Part shown: positions 16,722 to 25,965 of the stretch, piece by piece | Position numbering within the stretch: the stretch's first letter is position 1 | Layout: every line of letters begins with the position of its first letter | Position numbers and translations under genes: made by a program | The notes under the pieces: generated by a model | The model's database searches: none | The model's input: the letters and a program-made list of their open reading frames with translations, nothing else | What the model was told of the DNA's origin: nothing | Assembly: GCA_964545875.1 (NCBI GenBank) | Contig: CAZJHH010000004.1 | Location: 62,001-126,000, forward strand | Length of the DNA: 64,000 nt | From: DAIPKP01 sp964545875 | Lineage (GTDB): Bacteria; Synergistota; Synergistia; Synergistales; Aminiphilaceae | Reading direction: 5' to 3'

Positions 16722-17384
16722 ATGAACAACGCAACAGACCTCATGGTACGCAGCCAGATCGAGGCCCGGGGCGTTCGAGATCCCCGGATCCTCGAAGCTC
16801 TCCGGCGGGTGGACCGGGCCCTCTTCGTTCCCCCGGAAGAGCGCTCCCTGGCCTACGAAGACTTTCCCCTTCCCATCGGGTACGGACAAACCATCTCCCA
16901 ACCCTACATGGTGGCCATCATGACGGAACTTCTCGCTCCCGCCAGGGAGAGCCGGATTCTCGAAATCGGCACGGGATGCGGTTATCAGACCGCCATACTG
17001 GGAGAGCTGGCCCGGGAAGTCTACTCCCTGGAAATTCTTGCCCCCCTGGCGGAAAGGGCTCGGGAACGCCTCGCCCGGCTGGGATACGCCAACATCTTCT
17101 GCCGCCAGGGCAATGGCTGGAAAGGCTGGCCCGAAGAGGCCCCCTTCGAGGGAATTCTCCTGGCCGCCGCTCCGGAGCGGCTTCCCCAAAAGCTGGTGGA
17201 TCAGCTCGCTCCCGGCGGCAGGCTGGTACTTCCCCTGGGAGGATTGCGGCAAAACCTGGTGGTGATCCACAAGGATTTCAAGGGAAACCTGGAACACCGG
17301 GAGATTTTCGGAGTGCGCTTCGTCCCCATGACGGGGGGCGAAGAACCTCCGGAAACTCCGGGAAAGAACGAATATGCCCCGTGA
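16722..17384 (+). CDS. pcm: Protein-L-isoaspartate O-methyltransferase
   Basis: This 220-residue protein has the SAM-binding motif LEIGTGCGYQTAIL, the family YGQTISQPYMVAIM block and GGRLVLPLG. It methylates isoaspartyl residues in damaged proteins so that they can revert to aspartate. GAAAGGAAGG lies upstream of the ATG. The next gene, an ABC ATPase, begins 22 bp after its stop, so they are probably cotranscribed, although a functional link is not obvious. Confidence 0.93.
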   Translation: MNNATDLMVRSQIEARGVRDPRILEALRRVDRALFVPPEERSLAYEDFPLPIGYGQTISQPYMVAIMTELLAPARESRILEIGTGCGYQTAILGELAREVYSLEILAPLAERARERLARLGYANIFCRQGNGWKGWPEEAPFEGILLAAAPERLPQKLVDQLAPGGRLVLPLGGLRQNLVVIHKDFKGNLEHREIFGVRFVPMTGGEEPPETPGKNEYAP

Positions 17385-17406
17385 TCAAACTAAGGGAGGC
17401 ATCTCC

Positions 17407-18132
17407 ATGAACAACCTCGAAGAGAACTCCTCTCCCCTGGTAGTGCTCCGGAACGTGCACCGCACCTTTATGATGGGCGAGGTGCCTGTGCGGGTTCTCC
17501 GGGGGGTGACCGCCGCAATCCATGCCGGGGAGATTAGTATTATCCTCGGAGAGTCCGGCTCCGGAAAGACCACACTCCTCAACATACTCGGGGGAATCGA
17601 CAGCCCCACCGAAGGAGAGGTGGTAGTGGAGGGGGAAAATCTCTCCGCCGCCTCGGAAAAGACTCTCACTCAATACCGGAGAAACCGGGTGGGCTTCGTC
17701 TTTCAGTTCTACAATCTCATCCCCTCTCTCACCGCCCTGGAGAACGTGGCGGTGGCTGCGGAGCTGGTGGAACATCCTCTCTCTCCCGGAGAAGCCCTGG
17801 AGATGGTAGGACTCGAAAAGTACGGCAGCCACTTCCCGAGCCAACTCTCGGGGGGACAGCAGCAGCGGGTTTCCATCGCCCGGGCTCTGGTCAAAAAACC
17901 CCGGCTTCTTCTCTGCGACGAACCTACGGGAGCCCTGGACCGGGAAAACAGCGTTAAAATCCTGGAACTTCTGCTGGAACTCCACCGAGCCCGCAAGAGT
18001 ACGGTAATCATGATCACTCACTCCGCAGCCATCGCAGAGATGGGAGATCGACGTTTCCTCCTGGAAGACGGGGTCATTCGATCCTCCGCCGCCAGCGAGA
18101 CCCCTCTCACCCCCCGGGAGCTCCCCTGGTGA
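17407..18132 (+). CDS. ABC transporter ATP-binding protein (MacB/LolD type)
   Basis: The 241-residue ATPase has Walker A GESGSGKTTLLNILGG, Q-loop region FVFQFYNLIPSLTALENV, signature LSGGQQQRVSIARALVKKP and Walker B LLLCDEPTGALD. These are the hallmarks of the MacB/LolD/DevA class. ATG 17407 follows TAAGGGAGGC. The stop overlaps the GTG of the permease gene by 4 bp. With the FtsX permease and HlyD-type adaptor it should form a tripartite or mechanotransmission-type efflux or lipoprotein-handling system. Confidence 0.93.
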   Translation: MNNLEENSSPLVVLRNVHRTFMMGEVPVRVLRGVTAAIHAGEISIILGESGSGKTTLLNILGGIDSPTEGEVVVEGENLSAASEKTLTQYRRNRVGFVFQFYNLIPSLTALENVAVAAELVEHPLSPGEALEMVGLEKYGSHFPSQLSGGQQQRVSIARALVKKPRLLLCDEPTGALDRENSVKILELLLELHRARKSTVIMITHSAAIAEMGDRRFLLEDGVIRSSAASETPLTPRELPW

Positions 18133-20516
18133 AGGTTCTTACCCGCAAGCTTCTTCGGGATATCCTCCGTTCCCGGGGAATGCTCCTGGCCATTATCCTG
18201 ATTATCACCGCGGGAAACACCTGCTTCGTGGCTCTTCTCTCCTCCTACTTCAACCTTGTGCGTGCCCGAAACGACTACTATCATGCCCATGCCATGGCGG
18301 ATTTCTGGGTGGAGCTCAAAAAATGTCCCTCCTCGGAAATGGAGCGGATCCTCGGAGATTTTCCCGACATTCTCCGGGCACGACAGCGGATTGTCTTTCC
18401 CGCCCGAGTGGAGATTCCCCAGGTCTCGGAACCGGTGAACGGCATGGTGCTTTCCCTTCCGGCAGATCAGGAGCCCCTCGTCAACGGCATCGCCCTCCGC
18501 CGGGGAAGCTCCTTCACCTACGAGCTGCGCAACCAGGTGATATGCTCGGAAAAATTCGCTCGGTCCAGAGGAATCGAGCCAGGGGACACTCTCATCCTGG
18601 TCACCGGAGGAGTGCGGAAGGAGCTGGTGGTCACCGGCACCGCAGACAGCCCGGAATACGTTTACCTCGCCCCTCCGGGAAGCCTCATGGAGGATGCGAA
18701 AAACTACGGGGTGTTCTATGTAAAACAAGATTTTGCGGAGGATCTCTACAATTTCGAGGGAGCCTGCAACAATTTGGTGGGAATTTTCTCTCCCCAGGGG
18801 CACCGCCGATCGGAACTCCTGCTGCGAGAGCTTTCGGAAAAACTCGCCCCCTACGGAGTCTACGCCGCCTATCCTCGAAAGGACCAGTTTTCCGCTCTCC
18901 TCATCGATTCGGAGATCCAGGGGCTTCGCTCCATGTCCATTCTGCTTCCCCTGGTCTTCCTCGGCATCTCCGCCCTCATTCTCAACGTCCTCATGACCCG
19001 GATGGCGGAACAGCAGCGCACCACCGCAGGAACCCTGAAAGCTCTGGGATATTCGAACTCCGGACTTCTTCTGCACTACCTGGGCTTCGGCATTTTTCCG
19101 GGCGTTCTGGGAGGACTTCTGGGATCTCTTCTGGGCTTTTTTTCCTCCCAGGGACTCACCATGATCTACCGCAATTACTTTACCTTTCCCCGGCTCCATG
19201 CGGAGCTCTATCCAGGAGTCTTTACGGCGGCCCTGGCGCTTTCGGTGCTCTTTGCCGCCCTGGGAACTCTCCGGGGGCTCTATGCCATTTTTCGGCTCTC
19301 TCCTGCGGAGGCCATGCGGCCCCCCTCCCCCCGTCGGGGAAAAGCCACCGCCCTGGAGAAACTTCTCTCCCTCGGCATATCCCTGGGAACACTCTGGAAA
19401 ATGGTACTCCGCAGCATTTTTCGTCAACCCATGCGAAGCCTTATCGCCCTTCTTTCCTCATCCCTGGGAGCGGCAATTCTCCTCCTGGCCTTCGGTTTCG
19501 TGGACTCCATGAACAGCATGATGTCCTTTCAATTCGAGAAGGTTTTTCGAAGCGACTACCGAATGGCCTTCAAAAATCCCCTCCCCGGAGAGGCTCTCAA
19601 AGAGCTTTCCCGACTCCCCGGGGTGCTTCGGGGGGAACCCCTCTTTTCTGCAGGAGGAACCTTCATCCACGGCAATGCCCGCAAGCGGGGAGGCATTACG
19701 GGAATTCTTCCCGGAGGAGATCTCCTGGTACCCCGGAATCGCCGGGGAGAGGCGGTTCCTCTCCCCTCGGAGGGCATTCTCATAACCCACCGCATGGCCC
19801 GGCAGCTCGGCCTGAATCCGGGGGATTACGTCCGTTTTCTTCCCCTTCGAGGAGAGCAGCGGGAACGGCTTCTTCCGGTGGCATCGGTGATCTACAGTAC
19901 CCTGGGCCAGGGAGTCTACGCCCCCCTGGAATATCTCCAAAGAATCATGGGGGAGGAGGACGTTCTTTCCGAAGCGGCCCTGGTGCTGGAACCCCGAAGC
20001 GGGCCGGATATTCGCCGAACTCTCATCGAGGCTCTGGGAGAACGCCCCGAAATAGAAACCATCTCGGACATAGGACGGGAAAAAGAGCTTCTTCAGGAAC
20101 AGCTCGACGGATCGCTCAAGGCCACCGCCGTGGTAATGATTCTCTTTGCGGGAATTATCTTCTTCAGCTCCATTCTTAACGGTGCACTCATCTCCCTGGA
20201 GGAACGCAAACGGGAGATCGCCACCCTCAAGGTGCTGGGATACGCAGCCCCCGCCATAGGTTCCCTTTTTCTGCGGGAGATTCTGCTTACCAATCTGAGC
20301 GGTGCCGCCCTGGGAATTCCTTTGGGATATTTGGGACTCCAGGGGCTCGTGAAGGCCTTCGAAAACGATATCTACTCCTTTCCGGGAGTGGTGCATCCTC
20401 TAAGCTGCCTCTGGACTCTGGGAACGGCGCTGCTCTTCATCCTTCTCAGCTACGCCATTCTCTATCGCTCTCTGTGCCGGCTTCCCTGGCAGGAAGCGCT
20501 GAACGTGAAGGAATAA
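18129..20516 (+). CDS. ABC transporter permease with two FtsX domains
   Basis: The 795-residue protein starts at a GTG that overlaps the ATPase stop (GTGA). It has an N-terminal TM segment, a large extracytoplasmic domain, a first FtsX core (about 270-390, PLVFLGISALILNVLMTRMA...), then a second extracytoplasmic domain and a second FtsX core (about 660-795, AVVMILFAGIIFFSSILNGA). The duplicated ten-TM-like layout resembles large FtsX-type permeases rather than the four-TM MacB. It works with the upstream ATPase and downstream adaptor. The exported molecule is unknown. Confidence 0.88.
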   Translation: MKVLTRKLLRDILRSRGMLLAIILIITAGNTCFVALLSSYFNLVRARNDYYHAHAMADFWVELKKCPSSEMERILGDFPDILRARQRIVFPARVEIPQVSEPVNGMVLSLPADQEPLVNGIALRRGSSFTYELRNQVICSEKFARSRGIEPGDTLILVTGGVRKELVVTGTADSPEYVYLAPPGSLMEDAKNYGVFYVKQDFAEDLYNFEGACNNLVGIFSPQGHRRSELLLRELSEKLAPYGVYAAYPRKDQFSALLIDSEIQGLRSMSILLPLVFLGISALILNVLMTRMAEQQRTTAGTLKALGYSNSGLLLHYLGFGIFPGVLGGLLGSLLGFFSSQGLTMIYRNYFTFPRLHAELYPGVFTAALALSVLFAALGTLRGLYAIFRLSPAEAMRPPSPRRGKATALEKLLSLGISLGTLWKMVLRSIFRQPMRSLIALLSSSLGAAILLLAFGFVDSMNSMMSFQFEKVFRSDYRMAFKNPLPGEALKELSRLPGVLRGEPLFSAGGTFIHGNARKRGGITGILPGGDLLVPRNRRGEAVPLPSEGILITHRMARQLGLNPGDYVRFLPLRGEQRERLLPVASVIYSTLGQGVYAPLEYLQRIMGEEDVLSEAALVLEPRSGPDIRRTLIEALGERPEIETISDIGREKELLQEQLDGSLKATAVVMILFAGIIFFSSILNGALISLEERKREIATLKVLGYAAPAIGSLFLREILLTNLSGAALGIPLGYLGLQGLVKAFENDIYSFPGVVHPLSCLWTLGTALLFILLSYAILYRSLCRLPWQEALNVKE

Positions 20517-20541
20517 ACACAGACCCTAAGGAGATGATGCT

Positions 20542-21756
20542 ATGAAACGATCCGCACAATCCCTGGTATGGCTTGGACTCCTCCTCTTTCTTGCCGCAGG
20601 GGGAACCTGGGGAATCTACGCCGCCCTTACGGAGACCCTGGAGGTGCGAAGCGTTCTGGCCCGGGAAATTCCCCTGGAAGAATACGTGGAAGACCGGGCA
20701 TATACCAGCCTCCCCCAGGTGGTGCACCTTACCATGCCTCAACAGGGAAGGATTCTGCCGATTTCCCTTCGGGAGGGGGATAGGGTGAAGAAAGGAGAAA
20801 TTCTTGCCAGGCTGGAGGATGTGGATCTTCAGGACGCTCTCCGGGAGGCGCACTCTATCGTAAAGGCCATGGCAAACACGGTGCTCTCCTCCCAGGCCCA
20901 GGTAAAGGCGAGCAAGGCCCGGCGGGAGTATCTCAAGTGGCTTGCGGAGGCCCGGGAAGAGCTTTACTCCAAAAAGGCCATCAGCGAACAGCTTTTCCGG
21001 GAGGCCACAACGGATTATCTGGAATCCGCCATGGACACCGAGGGCAGTGAAGCCCTCTCCTACGCCTATGCGGCGGTGGATTCCACCAGCAAGCTTCTTC
21101 CCATTTACATCAACCGGAGCCTTAAGCGCACCGTCATCGAAAGTCCCATAAATGGCATGATATTGCATCGGTACGTATGGAACTCAAAAATGCTGCAGCC
21201 CGGAGAACCCCTGCTGGATCTGGGAAATCTGGAAGAATTGGAAATCACCGCCCCCCTTCTTACGGAGGAGGCCGTACGGGTAGCTCCGGGGAACCCGGTA
21301 CACATCTTCGGCGAGGCCGTAGGGCCCGCTCCCCTGAAGGGAAAGGTGCTCCGCATCAAACCTCAGGCATACACCAAACTCTCCTCCCTGGGGGTAGAGC
21401 AGCAGCGGGTAGATGTGGTGATAGGTTTCGAAAAGGGAGAACTTGAAAGGCTTGGGAAGGAACAGAACAGAACCCTGGGGTTGGAGTACCGGGTCCGGGT
21501 TCATATCACCACCGCTCGGAAGGAAAAGGCCCTTGCCATTCCTCGGACCGCCCTCTTCCGAGGGCCCGGAAACAGCTGGAAGGTCTTCGTAATACGCCAG
21601 GGAAGAATCGAGGAAATCGCTGTAGTTCCGGGAATGCAGAATCCCGAGCTGGTGGAAATCCTGGAGGGTCTCGCTCCGGGAGAGGAGATAGTTCTCGCTC
21701 CGGAAGATACGCTTCGGCCTGGGCTTCGGGTTCGGGGAATTCCGGAAGATCAGTAA
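20542..21756 (+). CDS. HlyD/MacA-type periplasmic adaptor (membrane fusion protein)
   Basis: This 404-residue protein is anchored by an N-terminal TM segment (LVWLGLLLFLAAGGTWGIYA). It has a biotinyl-lipoyl half (GRILPISLREGDRVKKGEIL), a long alpha-hairpin (about 110-200) and a returning lipoyl half (TVIESPINGMILHRYV). A beta-barrel and C-terminal domain follow (ALAIPRTALFRG...). CTAAGGAGATGATGCT precedes the ATG. It completes an ATPase-permease-adaptor operon with the two upstream genes. No outer-membrane TolC-like gene is adjacent. Confidence 0.88.
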   Translation: MKRSAQSLVWLGLLLFLAAGGTWGIYAALTETLEVRSVLAREIPLEEYVEDRAYTSLPQVVHLTMPQQGRILPISLREGDRVKKGEILARLEDVDLQDALREAHSIVKAMANTVLSSQAQVKASKARREYLKWLAEAREELYSKKAISEQLFREATTDYLESAMDTEGSEALSYAYAAVDSTSKLLPIYINRSLKRTVIESPINGMILHRYVWNSKMLQPGEPLLDLGNLEELEITAPLLTEEAVRVAPGNPVHIFGEAVGPAPLKGKVLRIKPQAYTKLSSLGVEQQRVDVVIGFEKGELERLGKEQNRTLGLEYRVRVHITTARKEKALAIPRTALFRGPGNSWKVFVIRQGRIEEIAVVPGMQNPELVEILEGLAPGEEIVLAPEDTLRPGLRVRGIPEDQ

Positions 21757-21833
21757 AAATCTCCGACTCAAGAGCAGGCACACGAGGACGGAAAAAATTC
21801 TCTAATGAATAGCATGCGAACGAAGGCAGGAGG

Positions 21834-22778
21834 ATGAGCCAATTGCGTACAGGAGTTTTCTTTTTCTGCATGGAATCCGGACGAGATCACGTGGCGGCCC
21901 CGGTTTTCGAGGAGGTGCTCCGGCATTATCGCCCCGAAAGCACCTCGGTACATATGGAAGATTTTCCCGTCCTTCAGGGAAAGGATGCCTGGGGAAACAT
22001 CCTTCTTTTCGTCCGGCAGCGAAATCTGATCAGTTACGACTTCGCCCGGTATCTCCCCCTTCTGCAGGAACATTTCTCCCGGGCGGACATGGCCGCCGAA
22101 GTGAACTGGCACGGAGGGAGCAATGCTCCGGACCGCATTCTTACGGTACATTCCCTGGGGGATGTTACCCGGGGGATCTTTCCTCCCGCAGCACCGGAAT
22201 ACATGCGCAATCTGCTCCAGGCCCTGGAGGAACAGCGCCTGGTCCAGGGGCTGGAGGACTATACGGTTACCACCGAGGCCACTCACTGGTCCGGCTCCGT
22301 GCAGGGACAGAATCCCGAGGATCTGCTCTCCTTTCCTGTTCCCATGGTGGACCTGGAAATCGGCAGCACCCCGGAATGCTGGAACAATCCCCGAGCGGCG
22401 GCAGTTCTTGCCCGAAGCCTGGGAGAGGTCTTTCGTCCCTCTCCGAAACTGCACAACCTCCTCTGCGTGGGCGGGGTGCACGTGGAGCCTTCCTTTGCCG
22501 GGGCAGCCCTGGAAAAAAGGATTCCCCTGGGAATCAGCCACATCCTCCCCAACCAATGGATTGTGGCGGGGGGATACGCAGGCTCCTCGGGGGAGGAAAA
22601 GCTTCTCCGGGCAGCGAGGAGCATCCCCCAGGGAATCAGCGCGGTGGTGTATCACAACGGCATCAAGGGCCCCTATCGCGATCGATGCCGGAACCTCGGA
22701 GAAAACCTGGGAATTCCGGTGATCAAGCATAAAGCCCTGAGAGATCCCGAGAATCTTTCCCTGGGAGGCTCCGCCTGA
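21834..22778 (+). CDS. D-aminoacyl-tRNA deacylase, archaeal/plant DTD2 type
   Basis: The 314-residue protein shows the DTD2 core. TTEATHWSGSVQG corresponds to the family's EATHHGPT region, VDLEIGSTPECWNNPRAA to its EIGSTEEEW block, and a later VGGVHVEPSF..ISHILPNQW to the GGxHYxP...HIxP tail. DTD2 removes D-amino acids (and acetaldehyde-modified ones) mischarged on tRNA, and is known mainly from archaea and plants. The Shine-Dalgarno AGGAGG directly abuts the ATG at 21834, so the in-frame TTG at 21843 may be the true start. It follows the export operon by 77 bp. Substitutions in the usual HHG motif make exact activity uncertain. Confidence 0.75.
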   Translation: MSQLRTGVFFFCMESGRDHVAAPVFEEVLRHYRPESTSVHMEDFPVLQGKDAWGNILLFVRQRNLISYDFARYLPLLQEHFSRADMAAEVNWHGGSNAPDRILTVHSLGDVTRGIFPPAAPEYMRNLLQALEEQRLVQGLEDYTVTTEATHWSGSVQGQNPEDLLSFPVPMVDLEIGSTPECWNNPRAAAVLARSLGEVFRPSPKLHNLLCVGGVHVEPSFAGAALEKRIPLGISHILPNQWIVAGGYAGSSGEEKLLRAARSIPQGISAVVYHNGIKGPYRDRCRNLGENLGIPVIKHKALRDPENLSLGGSA

Positions 22779-22814
22779 AGAACAAGGCTCCCTCCTCCCC
22801 CGAGAAGGCCGCTT

Positions 22815-23069
22815 TTATGAAAGGCCGGAACGGATAATGAGAAGGGCCATCCAGGGAGCGAAATTAAAGATGAGAAAGAAGATTTTGAAAATCCCCAGCA
22901 TCCCATAGAACACTGCGGAAAAGGTCTCCCGGGACATGGGAAACCACCGGCTGTGAATTCTGTAGATCAGGTTCGGACAACAAAGCATGGCTCCGGTCCA
23001 CAGAACCAGCATCCCCCCATTGATGATGGTACACCACATGAAAAATCTGGTAAGTTCTATACCGCTCAT
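22815..23069 (-). CDS. Small two-TM membrane protein (DUF6868-like)
   Basis: The 84-residue protein has two hydrophobic segments (FFMWCTIINGGMLVLWTGAM and IFKIFFLIFNFAPWMALLII) joined by a basic loop, LIYRIHSRWFPMSRETFSAV. This WC.IN...YR.H.RWF..S pattern matches the DUF6868 family as I remember it. The function is unknown. AAGGAGG precedes the ATG. It begins 30 bp after the diguanylate cyclase stop and is probably the last gene of that operon. Confidence 0.75.
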   Translation of the reverse strand: MSGIELTRFFMWCTIINGGMLVLWTGAMLCCPNLIYRIHSRWFPMSRETFSAVFYGMLGIFKIFFLIFNFAPWMALLIIRSGLS

Positions 23070-23098
23070 GATCTATACCGCCTCCTTCGTCCTATTTT

Positions 23099-24049
23099 CT
23101 ACGGCCCTTCCCCCTGGGAGAGGTTTTCCAGGTTTTCAAGAAAGGTGCTGCGGTTTCTCCCTTCTCTCTTAGATCTATACAAGGCTTGATCCGCTCTCTT
23201 GAGCAGTTGCGAACGATCCTCCTCCGAGGCTCCGGCCTCGGAGGAGGCCACTCCGAGGCTGATGGTCACCACCTTGGCAGTGGGAGAATAGGCATGAGAG
23301 ATTTTCAGGGATTCCACCCCATGCCGAAGCCGTTCCGCCACCGTCATGACCCCGGTTCCGCCCATTCCGGGGAGAAGGGCTACGAACTCCTCCCCTCCGT
23401 AACGGGCCACGAAATCCCCGGAGCGAGAGAGATTGCTTCTCAAAGCCCGGGCCACTTGCTGCAGGCATTCATCTCCCGCACCGTGACCGTAATTGTCGTT
23501 ATAGGCCTTGAAGTTATCGATATCCATCATGATTACCGAGAGGGGCTCTTCTCTTCGAAGAGCCCGGTTTTTTTCCTCCTCGAAATGTTCGTCGAAATAA
23601 CGGCGGTTGAAAATCCCCGTAAGACCATCCACCAGAGAAAGTTCTTCGAGAAGATCCGTACGGATTTTCAGGTTCATCTGGTTCCGAACCCGGGCCCGAA
23701 CCACCGCAGGATGAAAGGGTTTGGAGATATAATCCACCGCACCGAGGCTGAATCCCAGCTCTTCTTCATCCGCACCGCTTTTGGCGGTGACGAAGATCAC
23801 CGGAATGCGATTGAGAGGGCTTTCGGACTTCAATCGCCGGCATACCTCGTATCCATCCATGTCGGGCATCTGGATATCCAGTAAAATAAGATCCGGCGGA
23901 GAATCTTCCCGGGCTATCTGAAGCGCCTTTTCTCCGTGACGAGCCACGAGGATCCGGTACTCGTCCTTGAGAAGGCTCCCAAGAGCCTGAATGTTGGCAG
24001 GGGCATCATCCACTATGAGGATAGTGCGTCGGGCTTCTTCCTTACTCAT
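23099..24049 (-). CDS. Response regulator with GGDEF output (diguanylate cyclase)
   Basis: The 316-residue protein has a REC domain (about 8-125, phosphoacceptor Asp in LILLDIQMPDMDGYEV) and a GGDEF domain (about 150-310) with an intact GGEEF active site. An RSGD inhibitory I-site sits five residues before it. It should make cyclic di-GMP when phosphorylated and be feedback-inhibited. The ATGA overlap with the upstream REC-HPt gene (24046-24049) shows translational coupling, suggesting that the two work in one phosphorelay. Confidence 0.93.
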   Translation of the reverse strand: MSKEEARRTILIVDDAPANIQALGSLLKDEYRILVARHGEKALQIAREDSPPDLILLDIQMPDMDGYEVCRRLKSESPLNRIPVIFVTAKSGADEEELGFSLGAVDYISKPFHPAVVRARVRNQMNLKIRTDLLEELSLVDGLTGIFNRRYFDEHFEEEKNRALRREEPLSVIMMDIDNFKAYNDNYGHGAGDECLQQVARALRSNLSRSGDFVARYGGEEFVALLPGMGGTGVMTVAERLRHGVESLKISHAYSPTAKVVTISLGVASSEAGASEEDRSQLLKRADQALYRSKREGRNRSTFLENLENLSQGEGP

Positions 24050-25617
24050 TCTGGACTTCCCTCCCCTCGAAAAAGGCCCTTCAAAAGCTCCAGGGCCTCC
24101 TCCATCGCAAAGGAATGCACCAGGCTCTCCAGATTTTTCAGATCTTCCGCCCGGCTCTTTTCGACCCTTTCGGCGAGAAAGTCCAAAGCTCCGGAAAGCA
24201 CCGCATCATCCACAAGCTCGCTTCTCTCCAGATTCTGCCGAAGAAGCTCCAGGGCGTTCTTTCCTTCCGCCTCTCCCACCAGGGAAATCTTTCTCTCTTG
24301 GCACGAAAGAAATTCCCGAGCCTGATAGACCCGGTCCAGAGCCTCTTCGAAGCTCTCCCGCATCTCCGGGGACGCCCCTTCGGGAGAATCCAGAGATTTT
24401 TCGAGACTCTCGGCGATTTCCCGGATCTCCTCGGCTCCCAGGGCTCCCGCCACTCCTTTAAGCGTATGGAGAATTCTTTTTGCCCTCTCGTCCTCTCCTC
24501 CCTCGAGGAGGCGCAGTACCGGCTTGTACTGTTGGGGAATTTCCTCGAAAAATTGCTCCAAAGCCCTTCGGTAGACCTCGCCGGAGCCTCCGAAAACGGC
24601 AAGTCCCCGGGAAAGATCGATCCCCGGAAGTTTTTCCGGAAGTTCTTCGGACCGGGAGGAGGGTTCCTCTCCGAGAACACGGACCTTCCGGGAAGAAAGA
24701 TGCCGTCTCAAGGTCTCGTAAAGGATTTCCCGGCTTATGGGCTTGCCAAGGTGTTCCCGCATACCGAGATCCCGAGTGCGCTGAAGATCTTCCTCCATAA
24801 CCGCAGCCGAAAGGGCGATAATGGGAAGGTTTTCGCGCATTTCCCGGATAATTCGGGCGGCTTCGAAACCATCCATCCGGGGCATGTGAAGATCCATGAG
24901 CACAAGATCCGGAACTTCCTCCTCCACCGCACGCACCGCCTGGAGCCCGTCCTCCGCCAGAACGATCCGGGCCCCGGTTTTTTCGAGCATTCGCAGAACC
25001 ACGCTCTGGTTGATCCTGTTATCCTCGGCTACCAGAATGGTCTTTCCCTCCAGGGAAGGAATCGGGATATTCCTCTTCGCGCTTTTCGAAACCTCGGGAT
25101 CTCCGGTTCGGAACTCCTCGGAAAAGGATTTTCGGGGCTGCGAAACCTCTGAAGAACGTTCTCCCGCAGAAGCGAGGAGTGCCGCAAGTTCTCGATAACG
25201 CGGAGGCATTCCGAGAAAGGCGGCACACCTTTTCTGGTTTTTCGGAAATCCCCGGGCGATACGGATGCGGCATCCCAACTTTGCGGAAGCTCCGGAAAGA
25301 ATGGGTTGCTCCCGCTTTTTCCATACCCCCCAAGGATATTCCGGAAAAATCAAGCCGTTGAAGGCAACGGTTTTATTGTAAAGGAGGCATCCCGGGGCCT
25401 GTCCCGCGATGTTAAGATTGAAATATCTCCTCTTCCGTGTGGCGCAAGCCGCCATGGGAAGAGAGCGGAGGGCGAAAGCCACCCTGCTTTCGACAGTGCC
25501 CCGAAAGGTTTCTTCTTCCACGGGGGCGGAACGTGTTCGAAAAAGTTCCTTGAGAAAGCTGCAGAACGCGCCTGGTTTTTTTGGGGCTTCTCCGGTAAAA
25601 ATATTCCTGAAAATCAT
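24046..25617 (-). CDS. REC-HPt phosphorelay protein with unassigned N-terminus
   Basis: About 523 residues from ATG 25617 (AAAGAGGGTGA upstream). A REC domain is clear at about 190-305 (ILVAEDNRINQSV, LVLMDLHMPRMDGFEAA, and the K of LGKPIS). An HPt domain follows at about 340-430 with the phosphorylatable His in RILHTLKGVAGALGAEE. The first 175 residues match nothing I recognise and look compositionally unlike the rest, with no HisKA or ATPase motif. The gene may be the C-terminal remnant of a hybrid sensor kinase whose N-terminal half has decayed or been lost. A start near residue 160 (MPPRYREL) is possible but lacks a ribosome-binding site. It probably passes phosphate to the coupled GGDEF regulator. 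Confidence 0.78.
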   Translation of the reverse strand: MIFRNIFTGEAPKKPGAFCSFLKELFRTRSAPVEEETFRGTVESRVAFALRSLPMAACATRKRRYFNLNIAGQAPGCLLYNKTVAFNGLIFPEYPWGVWKKREQPILSGASAKLGCRIRIARGFPKNQKRCAAFLGMPPRYRELAALLASAGERSSEVSQPRKSFSEEFRTGDPEVSKSAKRNIPIPSLEGKTILVAEDNRINQSVVLRMLEKTGARIVLAEDGLQAVRAVEEEVPDLVLMDLHMPRMDGFEAARIIREMRENLPIIALSAAVMEEDLQRTRDLGMREHLGKPISREILYETLRRHLSSRKVRVLGEEPSSRSEELPEKLPGIDLSRGLAVFGGSGEVYRRALEQFFEEIPQQYKPVLRLLEGGEDERAKRILHTLKGVAGALGAEEIREIAESLEKSLDSPEGASPEMRESFEEALDRVYQAREFLSCQERKISLVGEAEGKNALELLRQNLERSELVDDAVLSGALDFLAERVEKSRAEDLKNLESLVHSFAMEEALELLKGLFRGEGSPE

Positions 25618-25965
25618 GCATTCACCCTCTTTACCATAAGAAAGAGCGGGGATTTGAGAAAACTTCCCCGGTACACAACCGATACGGCAGAACAAGACGA
25701 CAGTTCTGTCTTCTCTCCTTAACAAAACCGAAAAAAGAATTCTCGGGCATCTCCACTGTTTTTCTGCCAAGAGCGCTTTGCATGGCTCCTCGTTTCCAGA
25801 ACATATAACCATAAACTCCGAAGTTTCAGAATTTTTCCAAACTATTTTGCACGAAACCGCAGAGATTTTTCCTTTTTTCATCCTTTACATCCCGGGTTCG
25901 AAATGTGAGATAATGGACAAAGCCCGAGGGGTGTACCACCTCCGGCAGAGAAGGAGGAATGTTTC
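25618..25965. other. Divergent intergenic region between phosphorelay operon and phzF-like gene
   Basis: This 348-bp A/T-richer gap should hold promoters for both directions. For the plus-strand gene, TTTACA (25884-25889) and GATAAT (25909-25914) are candidates, though the 19-bp spacing is wide. No gene or strong hairpin was seen. Confidence 0.4.

Noticed and set aside
25618..25881. N-terminal extension of the REC-HPt frame to 25881
   Set aside because: No ribosome site; ATG 25617 has one, and the extra residues look non-coding.
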